From contig JOAZ01000004.1 in the NCBI GenBank assembly GCA_000720535.1, positions 62,001-126,000 of the forward strand: DNA of 64,000 nucleotides. Direction: 5' to 3'. The stretch comes from Streptomyces halstedii (GTDB lineage Bacteria > Actinomycetota > Actinomycetes > Streptomycetales > Streptomycetaceae). Below are positions 43,197 to 54,592 of this stretch, piece after piece (position 1 is the stretch's first letter; each line of letters opens with the position of its first letter). The notes beneath the pieces were generated by a model, which made no database searches, was not told the origin of the DNA, and saw nothing but the letters and a program-made list of their open reading frames with translations. Both the position numbers and the translations under genes were made by a program.

Positions 43197-45773
43197 CTAC
43201 GCGGAAGCCGCCGCCGCGTCCGCCGCCTGGGCCCTCAGGGCGCGTTCCACACCCGAGCGGGACTCCGAGATCAGCCGGCGCAGGGCCGCGTTCGGCCGCG
43301 CCGACTCCAGCCAGGCGTCCGTGGCGTCCAGGGTGGCCTGCGAGACCTGGAGGGCCGGGTAGAGGCCGACCGCGATCTGCTGGGCCATCTCGTGGCTCCG
43401 CGCGTCCCAGACGTCCTTGACCGCCGCGAAGAACTTCTCCGTGTACGGCGCCAGCAGCTCACGCTGGTCGCTCTGCGTGAAGCCGCTGATGACCGACTCC
43501 TGGAGGGAGTTGGGCAGCTTGTCGGACTCCACGACCGAGGCCCACGCCTCGGCCTTCGCCGCCTCGGACGGCTGCGCCGCACGCGCCGCGGCCGCGTGGC
43601 GCTCGCCCGCCGCCGTGCGGTCGCGCTCGTACTCGGCGGCGATCTCCTCCTCGTCCAGCAGCCCCGACGCGGCCAGCCGCTGCACGAACGCCCAGCGCAG
43701 CTCCGTGTCGACGGCCAGGCCCTCGATCTCCTCGGTGCCGTTCAGCAGGGCCTGGAGCAGGTCCAGCTGGAGCGGGGTGCGGGCCGTCGCCGCGAAGGCG
43801 CGGGCCCAGGCCAGCTGGTGGTCGCTGCCCGGCTCCGCCGCGCGCAGGTGCGCCAGCGTCGCCTCCGTCCAGCGCGTCAGCCCCGCCTCGCGCCACTCCG
43901 GTGCCGCGTACTGGTCGACGGCCAGCTTCACCTGGCGGTGCAGCGACTGCACCACACCGATGTCGGACTCCTTGGCGATGCCCGAGAGGACCAGCTCCAG
44001 GTAGTCGCGGGTGGCCAGCTCGCCGTCGCGCGTCATGTCCCAGGCGGACGCCCAGCACAGGGCGCGCGGCAGGGACTCGGTGAAGTCGCCCAGGTGCTCG
44101 GTGACGACCCGCAGGGAGTCCTCGTCCAGCCGCACCTTGGCGTACGACAGGTCGTCGTCGTTGAGCAGGACGACCGCCGGGCGTGCCGTGTCCGCCGGGA
44201 GCGGGACGGCGGTGCGCTCGCCCTCGACGTCCAGCTCGATCCGGTTCGTCCGGACGAGGTGGCCCTCGCCGTCCAGGTCGTAGAAGCCGACCGCGATCCG
44301 GTGCGGACGCAGCGTCGGCTCGCCCTTGGCGCCCGCGGGCAGGGCCGGGGCCTCCTGGACGACGGTGAGGGAGGTGAGGTGACCCGCCCCGTCCGTCTCG
44401 ATCTCCGGGCGCAGGACGTTGATCCCGGCCGTCTCCAGCCACGCCTTCGACCAGGCCTTCAGGTCCCGGCCCGAGGTCTTCTCCAGCGCGCCCAGCAGAT
44501 CGGCCAGCCGCGTGTTGCCGTAGGCGTGCGCCTTGAAGTAGGCCTGCACACCCGTGAAGAACTCGTCCATGCCGACGTACGCCACGAGCTGCTTGAGCAC
44601 CGAGGCGCCCTTGGCGTACGTGATCCCGTCGAAGTTGACCAGGACGTCGTCCAGATCGCGGATGTCCGCCATGATCGGGTGCGTCGAGGGCAGCTGGTCC
44701 TGGCGGTAGGCCCACGTCTTCATCGAGTTGGCGAAGGTGGTCCAGGAGTGCGGCCACCTGGAGCCCTCGGCGTACGCCTGGCAGGCGACCTCGGCGAACG
44801 TGGCGAACGACTCGTTCAGCCAGAGGTCGTTCCACCACTCCATGGTGACCAGGTCGCCGAACCACATGTGGGCCAGCTCGTGCAGGATCGTCGCGGCGCG
44901 CACCTCGTACGACGCGTCCGTCACCTTGGAGCGGAAGACGTACTGGTCGCGGATGGTGACCGCGCCCGCGTTCTCCATCGCGCCCGCGTTGAACTCGGGG
45001 ACGAAGAGCTGGTCGTACTTGGCGAACGGGTACGGGTAGTCGAACTTCTCCTGGAACCACTCGAAGCCCTGCCGGGTGACCGCGAAGATGTCGTCCGCGT
45101 CGAGGTACTCCGCGAGCGAGGGGCGGCAGTAGATGCCCAGCGGCACCACCTGGCCGTCCTTCTCGTAGGTGCTGTGCACCGCGTGGTACGGACCGGCGAT
45201 CAGGGCCGTGATGTAGGTGGAGACGCGCGGCGTGGGCTCGAAGGACCAGACGCCGTCCGCCGGCTCGGGCGTCGGCGAGTTGGAGATCACGGTCCAGCCG
45301 GCCGGCGCCTTCACGGTGAAGCGGAAGGTCGCCTTCAGGTCGGGCTGCTCGAAGCTGGCGAACACCCGGCGGGCGTCCGGGACCTCGAACTGGGTGTACA
45401 GGTAGGCCTGCTCGTCGACCGGGTCGACGAACCGGTGCAGGCCCTCACCGGTGTTGGTGTACGCGCAGTCGGCGACGACCTTCAGCTCGTTGGCGCCGGC
45501 CCTCAGGTGCTTCAGGGCGATCCGTGAGTCGCGGAAGACGGAGGCCACGTCGAGGGCCTTGCCGTTCAGCTCGACGTCGTGCACCGCCGGGGCGACCAGG
45601 TCGATGAAGGTCTCCGCGCCGTCTTCGGCGGAGTCGAAACGCACGGTGGTGACGGACCGGTAGGTGCCGCCCTCCTGCGCTCCGGAGAGGTCGAGATCGA
45701 TCTCGTACGCGTCCACGGTCAGCAGGCGCGCCCGCTCCTGTGCCTCTTCGCGGGTCAGATTCGTGCCAGGCAC
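43197..45773 (-). CDS. pepN: Aminopeptidase N (M1), first paralogue
   Basis: This 858-residue zinc metallopeptidase has the substrate motif GAMENAGAV, the zinc site HELAHMWFGD with the third ligand Glu in WLNESFA, an N-terminal beta domain (VPGTNLTREEAQERARLL) and a C-terminal helical domain beginning after GRDLKAWSKAWL. There is no signal peptide, so it acts in the cytoplasm to remove N-terminal residues from peptides. The GTG at 45773 has AAGGAG upstream; a longer frame from ATG 45809 (MTGNVTDQGDDR) is possible but unlike the family. A second aminopeptidase N lies 6 kb away (51820-54405). Confidence 0.92.
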   Translation of the reverse strand: MPGTNLTREEAQERARLLTVDAYEIDLDLSGAQEGGTYRSVTTVRFDSAEDGAETFIDLVAPAVHDVELNGKALDVASVFRDSRIALKHLRAGANELKVVADCAYTNTGEGLHRFVDPVDEQAYLYTQFEVPDARRVFASFEQPDLKATFRFTVKAPAGWTVISNSPTPEPADGVWSFEPTPRVSTYITALIAGPYHAVHSTYEKDGQVVPLGIYCRPSLAEYLDADDIFAVTRQGFEWFQEKFDYPYPFAKYDQLFVPEFNAGAMENAGAVTIRDQYVFRSKVTDASYEVRAATILHELAHMWFGDLVTMEWWNDLWLNESFATFAEVACQAYAEGSRWPHSWTTFANSMKTWAYRQDQLPSTHPIMADIRDLDDVLVNFDGITYAKGASVLKQLVAYVGMDEFFTGVQAYFKAHAYGNTRLADLLGALEKTSGRDLKAWSKAWLETAGINVLRPEIETDGAGHLTSLTVVQEAPALPAGAKGEPTLRPHRIAVGFYDLDGEGHLVRTNRIELDVEGERTAVPLPADTARPAVVLLNDDDLSYAKVRLDEDSLRVVTEHLGDFTESLPRALCWASAWDMTRDGELATRDYLELVLSGIAKESDIGVVQSLHRQVKLAVDQYAAPEWREAGLTRWTEATLAHLRAAEPGSDHQLAWARAFAATARTPLQLDLLQALLNGTEEIEGLAVDTELRWAFVQRLAASGLLDEEEIAAEYERDRTAAGERHAAAARAAQPSEAAKAEAWASVVESDKLPNSLQESVISGFTQSDQRELLAPYTEKFFAAVKDVWDARSHEMAQQIAVGLYPALQVSQATLDATDAWLESARPNAALRRLISESRSGVERALRAQAADAAAASA

Positions 45774-45889
45774 GCGGTCATCTCCTTGATCTGTGACGTT
45801 TCCCGTCATCCTTCCACGTGGGGCGGGCCCGGCGCGATGTCCCTTTTTCCGCCGGGCCCGCGGCGCCGTGCGGGCGGCGGGGACGCGGC

Positions 45890-45922
45890 GGGGGCGGCCA
45901 CCGGAATCCGGTGGCCGCCCCC
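45890..45922 (-). terminator. Terminator of asd
   Basis: A perfect 15-bp stem (GGGGGCGGCCACCGG with its complement) and a 3-base loop lie 19 bases after the asd stop. Confidence 0.75.
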
Positions 45923-45941
45923 ACGGCGTACGGCGTACGGG

Positions 45942-46982
<1,041 letters not shown>

Positions 46983-47079
46983 TCATGAACGAACAGGCGC
47001 GTTGCCGGTCCATGATGCGTCTGTCCACGGCTTTATTGTCCAATCCATTGTCCGGCAGGCGGACAGGGGGCGGACAGGA

Positions 47080-47117
47080 CTGTGGGGCGGGAGCCCTTAC
47101 GGGCGCCCGCCCCACAG
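47080..47117 (-). terminator. Terminator of the subtilase gene
   Basis: A 17-bp stem with one mismatch and a TTAC loop lies 42 bases beyond the subtilase stop. Confidence 0.7.
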
Positions 47118-47158
47118 CCGCGGTGTGTCGCGGGGATCACACGGTCAGCGGTGTGCCG

Positions 47159-50100
47159 TTACGGCGTGACCTTCCCGATCACGACGCTGCCGGTGCCCGC
47201 GGCGGTGCCCCGCGCGTTCACCAGCTTGACCTCGCCGAAGAACTGCCGGCCCTCGGGAGCCGCTCCGGCGACCACGACCTCGGCGCCGACCTGGGCGGAC
47301 GCGCCGTTGGCCAGCTTCACGGCCTTCGACGCGTCGACCTTGATCTGACCGAGCGACGCGGAGTAGTACACGTCGCGGTAGTCGTACTCGGTGGTTCCGG
47401 TGGAGACCGAGTAGCCGTGGACGAGGACGGTGTAGGTGCCGGCGGCCGGCTTGGCCAGGCTCACCGTCTCCTCCGAGCCCGCCGTCGTCGAGGCGCCGAC
47501 CTGGGTGGCGCCCTTGAAGACGTACAGGTCGAGGTCGGCGTTGGCGTCGGCCGTGTTGCCGATGGTGATGTCCAGCTTCTCGACACCCTCACCGATGGTG
47601 ACCGTACGGGTGTACTCGTCGCCGGTGGAGATCGACGGACGATCGACGTCGGCCGAGCCCAGCGAGCCGCCCTTCAGCGTGCCCTCCAGGTCACCGGCGT
47701 TGTTGGTGACCGTCCAGTCCACCGCGGCCGGGGTGCCGATCTTCGCCTCGGGGATGGTGCGCACCGCCGGGTCGAAGGAGGCGCCCAGCAGCGAGACGTC
47801 CAGCTTGTACGGGTTGTCCAGCAGCGGCGAGGTGCGGCGCGCCTCGACCTCGATCTCCCAGACGCCGGGCTGCGGGTCCTCGTAGGAGCGCACGTCCGGG
47901 CGGCAGGTGTTGGCCGGGTTCTCGTAGTTCGGGTAGCAGTTGACCGTGGAGCTGTTCTCCACCGGGACCCCGTAGGGGTGGAGGGAGATGAACCGGGTCT
48001 GGCTGCCCGAGCGCAGGGCGCTCATGGCGACCTCAAGGGTCTTGGCGCCCTCCGGGACGTTCAGGAAGTACGACGTGGTGCCGTTGCGCTGCACCGAGCC
48101 GGACGCCTTGAACGCGTAACCGGGCTTCACCAGGTCGTCGGCGACGACGACCGTGGTGAGGATCTGGTGGTCGGTCCCGCTGGTCTTCTTGTCGTCGACC
48201 TGGAGGATCGCGCTGTGCACGCCCGCGGTCTTGGCCTTCGCCTGCACCTGGACGGTGACCGGCTTGCCCAGGGGCAGCGAGACGTTCTTCTTACCGGTCA
48301 GCTTGAACGTGCCGTCGTCGTTCTTCCACGACAGCGTGTGCTTGACGTCCTTGTCCGGGCCCGTGGTGCGGGTGATGACGACGTCGTACGTCTTCTTCTG
48401 GCCGGTCTTGAGGCCGCCCTCGCGGTCGTACAGGCCGGTGCCGAAGCCCGGGGTCTTCAGCGCGAAGTCGATCGCGGTGTCGACCGGGGCCTTCACGGTG
48501 TACTCGTGCGCCGGGGAGCCCTTCTGGGAGATCTGCTTCCAGGCGGCGACGATGTCGATCAGACCGGCGCCCTGGGCGTGCGCGGGCACGCCGTCGATGT
48601 GCGAGGCGGTGCTGGTCAGCGCGGTCCGCAGATCGGCCGGGGGCAGCTCGATGTGCTTCTGCTTGGCGGCGGACAGCAGCAGCGCGGTGGCGCCGGCGGC
48701 CTGCGGCGAGGACATCGAGGTGCCCTGGAGCATCGAGTAGCCGGCCGGGAGGGAGTAGCCCGCCTCCTTGACCGGGCCGCCGGGCAGCCAGGTCTGGGTG
48801 GTGTTGATGGACGCACCCGGGGCCGTCAGGATCGGCGCGAAGCCGCCGTCCTCACGCGGACCGCGCGAGGAGAAGGGCAGCATGTCGTACTTCTTGGTGA
48901 CGTTCGAGCCGTAGTTGGCCGCCCAGGTCTCCTTGGAGATGGACGCGCCCACCGAGATGACGTGGTCGGCGAGACCGGGGTCACCGATGGTGTTCACACC
49001 CGGGCCGTCGTTGCCGGCCGAGATGACCAGCTGGACGCCGTAGATGTCGATGAGCCGCTTGTAGAGCTCGGCGCGGGCGTTGTTGCCGTCGTTGAGCGGC
49101 GGCAGACCGCCGATCGACATGTTGACGACGTCGACGCCGCGGTTGACGACGAGGTCGATCATGCCCTCGGTCAGCGCGATGTTGGTGCAGCCGCCGGACC
49201 AGGTGCAGGCGCGCGAGGAGACGATCTTGGCGCCGGGCGCCGCGCCGTTCATCTTGCCGCCGAACAGGCTGTTGGCCGCGGTGATGCCCGCGACGTGCGT
49301 GCCGTGCTCGCTCTCGATGACGCCGATGTTGACGTAGTCGGCCTTGTCGCCCGCCGCGTTGTAGACGACGTTCTGGCGGGTCTCGACGACGAACGGGATG
49401 CGCTCGGCGACCTCGGTCTTCGGGTTGTCCTTGCCGAAGTAGCCGATCTGGTGGCCGTCCTTGTACGGCTTCATCACGACGTCGTTCGTGAAGTCCGCGT
49501 CGTTGTCGAGGTCGACGCGGACGGTGCCCTTGACCGGGTCGTACAGCACGGCCCACACGTCGGTGGTGTCGCCGTCCCGGTTGAGGTCCCCGGCCATGTC
49601 GCCGCCCTTGGTGGCGGCCTCGGCGAAGAGCTGCATCTTGTAGGTGCCCTTGGGCGCCTTGTAGGTGCGGCCCCCGGCGGTGAAGGCCGGGCCGGTCACC
49701 GTGGTGCTCATCCGCAGCCAGGTGCCGTCGCCGTCGCTGACCGGGTCGGTGGCGGTGACCCAGTCGACGATCTTGCGCTCGCCGGTGGTGGTCTTCTGGA
49801 GCGCGGGGTGGGCGACGTCCACACCGGAGTCCAGGATCCCGATGGTGATGCCGCGGCCGTCGGCCTTCGGGTTCTTCTTCACGAAGTCGACGGCGCCCGT
49901 CTCGAAGGACGGGTTGTACGGGTTCTTCGCCGGGGTGTTCTTGCCCGGCGCCGGGTAACTGCCGGTCGCCTTGAGCTGCTTGACGCCCGCGGCCTGGTCG
50001 GCCTTCGGGGTCGGGTCGTCCAGCTTGATCTCCTGCTTGAGATCGATGCCGTGGACGCTCGACAGCTTCTGCGTCGCCTTGATGGTGGCCTCGGCCGTCG

Positions 50101-50461
50101 AGGTCGGCACGGTCGCCCGGACGTACCCGAGCTTGTCGTACGTCTGGCCCAGCACGGAGCCCTTGACGCCGTCCAGCTGCTTGACGACCTGCTGGGTCGC
50201 ACCCGGTGTGGTGGCGACCATCATCGTGATGTTCTTCTCGCCCTTGGCCTGGGCCTTCGCCAGCAGTTCGGCGTCGGCCCCACCGAGCTTGTCGCCCGGG
50301 TCTCCGGTGGCGGCGGGTTTGACGGGGGCGGTGGCCGGGTCGTCCGCGGCGAAGACCGGGGCGGCGCCGGTGGCGGCCAGGGCGGCCGCCAGTCCCGCTG
50401 CGGCCGCGATCCGCGCCGCGCGTCTGGCCCCGGGTATGGAGCTGGGGGATTCCTTGGTCAT
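47159..50461 (-). CDS. Large secreted subtilisin-like serine protease (S8)
   Basis: This 1100-residue exported protease has a signal peptide (RIAAAAGLAAALAATGAAPVFA, cut before ADD) and an inhibitor-type propeptide (NITMMVATTPGATQQVV). The catalytic triad is clear: Asp in IGILDSGVD near 210, His in HGTHVAG near 386 and Ser in GTSMSSPQA near 580. A domain with Ig-like strands follows, and near the C-terminus a PPC-type beta domain (DADLDLYVFKG; AGTYTVLVHGY). It probably degrades protein outside the cell or in the wall. The ATG at 50461 is chosen because AGGG lies just upstream; ATG 50467 is possible. It is monocistronic with its own terminator. Confidence 0.92.
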   Translation of the reverse strand: MTKESPSSIPGARRAARIAAAAGLAAALAATGAAPVFAADDPATAPVKPAATGDPGDKLGGADAELLAKAQAKGEKNITMMVATTPGATQQVVKQLDGVKGSVLGQTYDKLGYVRATVPTSTAEATIKATQKLSSVHGIDLKQEIKLDDPTPKADQAAGVKQLKATGSYPAPGKNTPAKNPYNPSFETGAVDFVKKNPKADGRGITIGILDSGVDVAHPALQKTTTGERKIVDWVTATDPVSDGDGTWLRMSTTVTGPAFTAGGRTYKAPKGTYKMQLFAEAATKGGDMAGDLNRDGDTTDVWAVLYDPVKGTVRVDLDNDADFTNDVVMKPYKDGHQIGYFGKDNPKTEVAERIPFVVETRQNVVYNAAGDKADYVNIGVIESEHGTHVAGITAANSLFGGKMNGAAPGAKIVSSRACTWSGGCTNIALTEGMIDLVVNRGVDVVNMSIGGLPPLNDGNNARAELYKRLIDIYGVQLVISAGNDGPGVNTIGDPGLADHVISVGASISKETWAANYGSNVTKKYDMLPFSSRGPREDGGFAPILTAPGASINTTQTWLPGGPVKEAGYSLPAGYSMLQGTSMSSPQAAGATALLLSAAKQKHIELPPADLRTALTSTASHIDGVPAHAQGAGLIDIVAAWKQISQKGSPAHEYTVKAPVDTAIDFALKTPGFGTGLYDREGGLKTGQKKTYDVVITRTTGPDKDVKHTLSWKNDDGTFKLTGKKNVSLPLGKPVTVQVQAKAKTAGVHSAILQVDDKKTSGTDHQILTTVVVADDLVKPGYAFKASGSVQRNGTTSYFLNVPEGAKTLEVAMSALRSGSQTRFISLHPYGVPVENSSTVNCYPNYENPANTCRPDVRSYEDPQPGVWEIEVEARRTSPLLDNPYKLDVSLLGASFDPAVRTIPEAKIGTPAAVDWTVTNNAGDLEGTLKGGSLGSADVDRPSISTGDEYTRTVTIGEGVEKLDITIGNTADANADLDLYVFKGATQVGASTTAGSEETVSLAKPAAGTYTVLVHGYSVSTGTTEYDYRDVYYSASLGQIKVDASKAVKLANGASAQVGAEVVVAGAAPEGRQFFGEVKLVNARGTAAGTGSVVIGKVTP

Positions 50462-50641
50462 CAGCATCCCTGTAAGTGAAAGAGAGAGTCCGGAATTCGG
50501 TACCGGATGACCGCTCAGCCTTTCGTAAATGACAGGGGTTTGTGGAGACTTGAAGGCCGTTAGACATGCACATGGCGTAGATCCGCCACGGGTTCCGATG
50601 CGTCACACGGGACGAACAGGGTGAAAGCCAAGCCCCCGAGG

Positions 50642-51649
50642 TCACCTGGGCAGGACCACCACCGGGACGGCCGGTTCACGGTCCTCGGCCGCCGACATCG
50701 CCGTACGCACCGCCACCGCCTGCTGCGCCGTCGCCCCCCGCAGCTTCGCCGGCGTCACCCGGACCACCGTGACCCCCAGCCGCTCCAGATGCTCCCGGTC
50801 CGCGGGCCCGGCCGCGCCGGCCGGGCGGGGCGAGCGGGTGACGATCTCCAGGGCCACCGCCCGCTCGGGCCAGTACGCGTCCACCCCGCCCAGCAGCGCC
50901 CCGCCGGGCAGGCACAGGTCCACGTTCCACAGCGGCTCCGGCAGCCCGTGGCGGCGCACCATCGCGTAGAGCCGGCCCTCCGCGACGGCCCGGCCCTCGG
51001 CCAGCAACTCCTCGACCGCGTCCACCACATGAGGCCGGCCCAGCAGCTTCGCCGCGCTCAGCTCGCGGACCACCGACGCCGGCTCGCAGTACCCGGCGCG
51101 GACCGACTCCGTCAGCAGCCGCCGCACGGCGGAGGCGTCGGTGAGCGAGGCCACCGCGTCGGCCAGCGCCCGCTCCACCGGGGCCACCGGCGTCCCGAGC
51201 CGGGTCTCCGGCCGGTAGGGCACCGAGGCCCGGACCACCTGGACGAAGCCGGTCGAGCGCAGCCGCCGGGTACGCGGCACCAGCACGTCGATCCGGTGCC
51301 GCGCGTCCAGCGGCGGGACGGACGTGAAGCCGTGCAGGGCCAGCGCCGCGGGCCCCGTCACCATCGCCTCCCCGTACTCCGGGCCGGGCCGCGCGGGGGC
51401 GGTCCGCCGCGCCGGCACGGGCGGCCGGCCCGCGTACAGCAGGGCGCCGTGCACCCGCTCCCGCGCGGTCGGCGGATGCGGATGGAGGAGGAAGACGCCG
51501 GGGAGCAACTGCTGCCACGGGCCGCCGGGCAGGCACGCGGCGGCGGTCCGCGCGGCGCTCACCCCCGCGGCCCGTAACTGCGCGGCCGACCGCACGCGGT
51601 GGCGGACGTCATGGAGGGGGTGCGCGGAGAGCGGGGTGTTCCGGTTCAT
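50642..51649 (-). CDS. AbiEi-like / DUF559-like protein
   Basis: This is a 335-residue cytoplasmic protein. The N-terminal part (RTAAACLPGGPWQQLLPGVFLL, GPAALALHGF, RIDVLVPRTRR) resembles the winged-helix and following domain of AbiEi-type antitoxin proteins common in actinobacteria. The C-terminal part contains VDAYWPERAVALEIV, which resembles the D...ExV core of VSR/DUF559 nuclease-like folds. No toxin gene (AbiEii type) is adjacent, so a toxin-antitoxin role is doubtful. It is a lone gene between two proteases on the same strand. Function is not known. Confidence 0.65.
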   Translation of the reverse strand: MNRNTPLSAHPLHDVRHRVRSAAQLRAAGVSAARTAAACLPGGPWQQLLPGVFLLHPHPPTARERVHGALLYAGRPPVPARRTAPARPGPEYGEAMVTGPAALALHGFTSVPPLDARHRIDVLVPRTRRLRSTGFVQVVRASVPYRPETRLGTPVAPVERALADAVASLTDASAVRRLLTESVRAGYCEPASVVRELSAAKLLGRPHVVDAVEELLAEGRAVAEGRLYAMVRRHGLPEPLWNVDLCLPGGALLGGVDAYWPERAVALEIVTRSPRPAGAAGPADREHLERLGVTVVRVTPAKLRGATAQQAVAVRTAMSAAEDREPAVPVVVLPR

Positions 51650-51819
51650 GCACCGCAGGTTCCCCGCCCGCCCGCCGGATCGTGACCGGTGTTACACGTC
51701 CGTCGACGTACCAGGACAACGCCGTACGGATACGGGAGCCCGACGGCCGGGACGGGCGGCCCGCCGGAGCCCGCACGGCCGCGCGCCCCGCACAGGTGTA
51801 CGGGGCGCGCACGGGTGTG

Positions 51820-54405
51820 TCAGGACGCCGCGTCGCACTCCTGCGCCCGCAGCGCGCGGGCCAGGTCGTCCCGCGCCTCCAGGACGAGGCGCCGCAGCGC
51901 CGGGGCCGCGTCCGGGTGCGAGGTGAGCCACGCGTCCGTCGCGGTGAGCGTCGCGGGGTCCCCCTGGAGCCCCGGGAACAGGCCCTTGACCACGTCCATG
52001 GCGATCTGGATGGAACGCTCGGCCCACACCCGCTCGATCGCCTCGAAGTACGCGGACGTGTACGGCGCCAGCAGCTCTCGCTGGGTGGGCTGTCCGAAGC
52101 CCGCGAGGGTCGCCTCGACGAACGCGTTGGACAGCTCGTCCGACTCCACGACCGACGCCCACGCCTCGGCCTTGACCGCCGCCGAGGGGCGCGCGGCCAG
52201 GCACCGCACGTGGTGCCGCTTGCCGGACGCCGTGTCGTCGCGGGCCAGTTCGGCGTCGACCGCCGCCTGGTCGGCGACGCCGTGCGCGACCAGCGGGGAC
52301 AGGAACGCCCACCGGAGCTCCTGGTCGACCTCCAGGCCCTCGATCACGGCCGAGCCGTCCAGCAGCCCGCCCAGCAACTGGAAGTCGGCGCCCGAGGTGG
52401 CCACCGCGGCGAAGAACCGGGCCCACGTCAGCTGGTGCTGGCTGCCCGGCTCCGCCCGGCGCAGCTCCCGCAGCGCGCCCTCGGCCAGCATCCGGCCGCC
52501 CTCCTCGCGCCAGCCGGGGGCCGCGTAGTGGGTCAGCGCGGACTGGGCCCAGGCGTGCAGCATCTGGAGGACACCGATGTCGCTCTCCCGGCCGGCGTGC
52601 GCCAGCACCAGCGAGACGAAGTCCCGTGCGGGCAGCAGCGCGTCCCGCGTCAGGTTCCACAGCGCCGACCAGCACAGCGCGCGGGCGAGCGGGTCGTCGA
52701 TGTCACCGAGGTGCCGGCGCAGGGTCTCCAGCGACCTCGCGTCGAAGCGGACCTTGCAGTACGTCAGGTCGTCGTCGTTGACCAGCACCAGATCGGGCTT
52801 CTCGGCCCCGGCCAGCTCGGTGACCACGGTCCGCTCCCCGGCCACGTCCGTCTCGGCCCGCGCGTAGCGCGTCAGCCCGCCGTCGGGGGAGAGGCGGTAG
52901 AGGCCCACCGCGACCCGGTGCGGGCGCAGCTCGGGGTGCGAGGCGGCGGCCTCCTGGGTGACGGCCAGCTCCGCGACGCGGCCCTCGTCGTCGTACGTCA
53001 CCACCGGGGTCAGCACGTTGACGCCCGCCGTCTGGAGCCAGGAGCGGGACCAGGCCGTCATGTCGCGGCCGGACGTCTCGGCCAGCACCGACAGCAGGTC
53101 GCCCAGCTCGGTGTTGCCGTAGGCGTGCTGCTTGAAGTAGCGGCGGGCGCCTTCCAGGAACGCGTCCCGGCCCACGTACGCCACCAGCTGCTTGAGCACC
53201 GAGGCGCCCTTGGCGTACGTGATGCCGTCGAAGTTCAGCTTGGCGTCCTCCAGGTCGCGGATGTCGGCCGTGACCGGGTGGGTGGAGGGCAGCTGGTCGG
53301 CGCGGTAGGCCCAGGCCTTGCGGTTGTTGGCGAAGGTGATCCAGCCGTTGGTGAAGCGGGTCGCCTCCACCATCGAGAACGAGCCCATGAAGTCCGCGAA
53401 GGACTCCTTCAGCCACAGGTCGTCCCACCACCGCATGGTGACCAGGTCACCGAACCACATGTGCGCCATCTCGTGCAGGATGACGTTGGCGCGGCGCTCG
53501 TAGGAGGCCGAGGTGACCTTGGACCGGTAGATGTACTCCTCACGGAAGGTGACGAGGCCCGGGTTCTCCATGGCGCCGAGGTTGTACTCGGGCACGAACG
53601 CCTGGTCGTACTTCCCGAACGGGTACGGGTAGTCGAAGTGGTCGTGGAAGAAGTCCAGGCCCTGCTTGGTGATCAGGAAGACGTCGTCCGCGTCGAAGTA
53701 CCGCGCCAGCCCCTTGCGGCACATCGCGCCGAGCGGGATCTCCAGCGTCGAGCCGTCGTCGGACGTACGGGTGTAGAGGTCGCTCACGCAGTGGTACGGG
53801 CCCGCGAGGACCGACGTGATGTAGGTGGAGATCGGCTTCGTCTCCGCGAACCGCCACACCTCGCCCTCGTGGAACTCCTCCGCGCCGTTGGAACGGACCG
53901 TCCAGCCCTCGGGCGCCGTCACCTCGAAGCGGTACGGGGCCTTGAGGTCGGGCTGCTCGAAGTTGGCGAAGACGCGACGGGCGTCGGCCGGTTCGTACTG
54001 GGTGTAGAGGTAGACCTCGCCGTCCTCCGGGTCCACGAAGCGGTGCATGCCCTCACCGGTCCGGCTGTACGCGCAACGCGCGTCGACCACGAGCACGTTC
54101 TCGCCCTCGGCGAGGTCGTCCAGCGCGATACGGGTGCCGTCGAAGACGGCCGCCGGGTCCAGCGCCTTCCCGTTCAGCGTCACCTCGGCCACCGACGGGG
54201 CGAGCAGGTCCGCGAAGGTCGAGGCGCCCGCGCGGGCGGCCCGGAAGCGGATCGTCGTCAGCGAGCGGAAGGTCCGCGGGCCGGCCGCCTCCCCGTCGGG
54301 ATCGCCGACGGCGGAACGCAGGTCGAGGGCGACCTCGTAACCGTCGACGGTCAGCAGCTCGGCCCGCTGACGGGCCTCGTCGCGGGACAGGTTTTCACCG
54401 GGCAC
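51820..54405 (-). CDS. pepN: Aminopeptidase N (M1), second paralogue
   Basis: This 861-residue M1 metallopeptidase is closely related to the one at 43197-45773. It keeps GAMENPGLV, the zinc motif HEMAHMWFGD and WLKESFA, and the same domain order; the N-terminus reads VPGENLSRDEARQRAELL. Differences include a short insertion near residues 30-45 (SAVGDPDGEAAGP) and EKPDLVLVNDDDL for the paralogue's ARPAVVLLNDDDL. The GTG at 54405 has AAAGGAG seven bases upstream. It should be cytoplasmic; different specificity from the first paralogue is likely but not visible. Confidence 0.92.
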   Translation of the reverse strand: MPGENLSRDEARQRAELLTVDGYEVALDLRSAVGDPDGEAAGPRTFRSLTTIRFRAARAGASTFADLLAPSVAEVTLNGKALDPAAVFDGTRIALDDLAEGENVLVVDARCAYSRTGEGMHRFVDPEDGEVYLYTQYEPADARRVFANFEQPDLKAPYRFEVTAPEGWTVRSNGAEEFHEGEVWRFAETKPISTYITSVLAGPYHCVSDLYTRTSDDGSTLEIPLGAMCRKGLARYFDADDVFLITKQGLDFFHDHFDYPYPFGKYDQAFVPEYNLGAMENPGLVTFREEYIYRSKVTSASYERRANVILHEMAHMWFGDLVTMRWWDDLWLKESFADFMGSFSMVEATRFTNGWITFANNRKAWAYRADQLPSTHPVTADIRDLEDAKLNFDGITYAKGASVLKQLVAYVGRDAFLEGARRYFKQHAYGNTELGDLLSVLAETSGRDMTAWSRSWLQTAGVNVLTPVVTYDDEGRVAELAVTQEAAASHPELRPHRVAVGLYRLSPDGGLTRYARAETDVAGERTVVTELAGAEKPDLVLVNDDDLTYCKVRFDARSLETLRRHLGDIDDPLARALCWSALWNLTRDALLPARDFVSLVLAHAGRESDIGVLQMLHAWAQSALTHYAAPGWREEGGRMLAEGALRELRRAEPGSQHQLTWARFFAAVATSGADFQLLGGLLDGSAVIEGLEVDQELRWAFLSPLVAHGVADQAAVDAELARDDTASGKRHHVRCLAARPSAAVKAEAWASVVESDELSNAFVEATLAGFGQPTQRELLAPYTSAYFEAIERVWAERSIQIAMDVVKGLFPGLQGDPATLTATDAWLTSHPDAAPALRRLVLEARDDLARALRAQECDAAS

Positions 54406-54592
54406 GGGAACACTCCTTTGTGTCTCGGACCGACCGGCGACCGGGGCGGTGCCGCGGCGCCCGGCCATCGGTCGGTCCCGATTCGAACGGCTTTGATCCT
54501 CGCATGCGGCCCCGGACGGCCGCGCACGGGAATGGCGGGAGGCCCCGGTGGTGTTTTCGCACACAGGTACAGCCCCGCTCATGAGGAGAGAC

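Noticed and set aside
41466-45527. Plus-strand open frame of 1353 codons antisense to pepN and the WXG genes
   Set aside because: It is a GC-rich mirror frame. The product is a low-complexity run of Arg, Gly, Leu and Val without domains, while the minus strand encodes a complete M1 peptidase.
46985-50479. Plus-strand open frame of 1164 codons antisense to the subtilase
   Set aside because: Same cause: absence of stops in the complementary frame at high GC. The catalytic triad and signal peptide are on the other strand.
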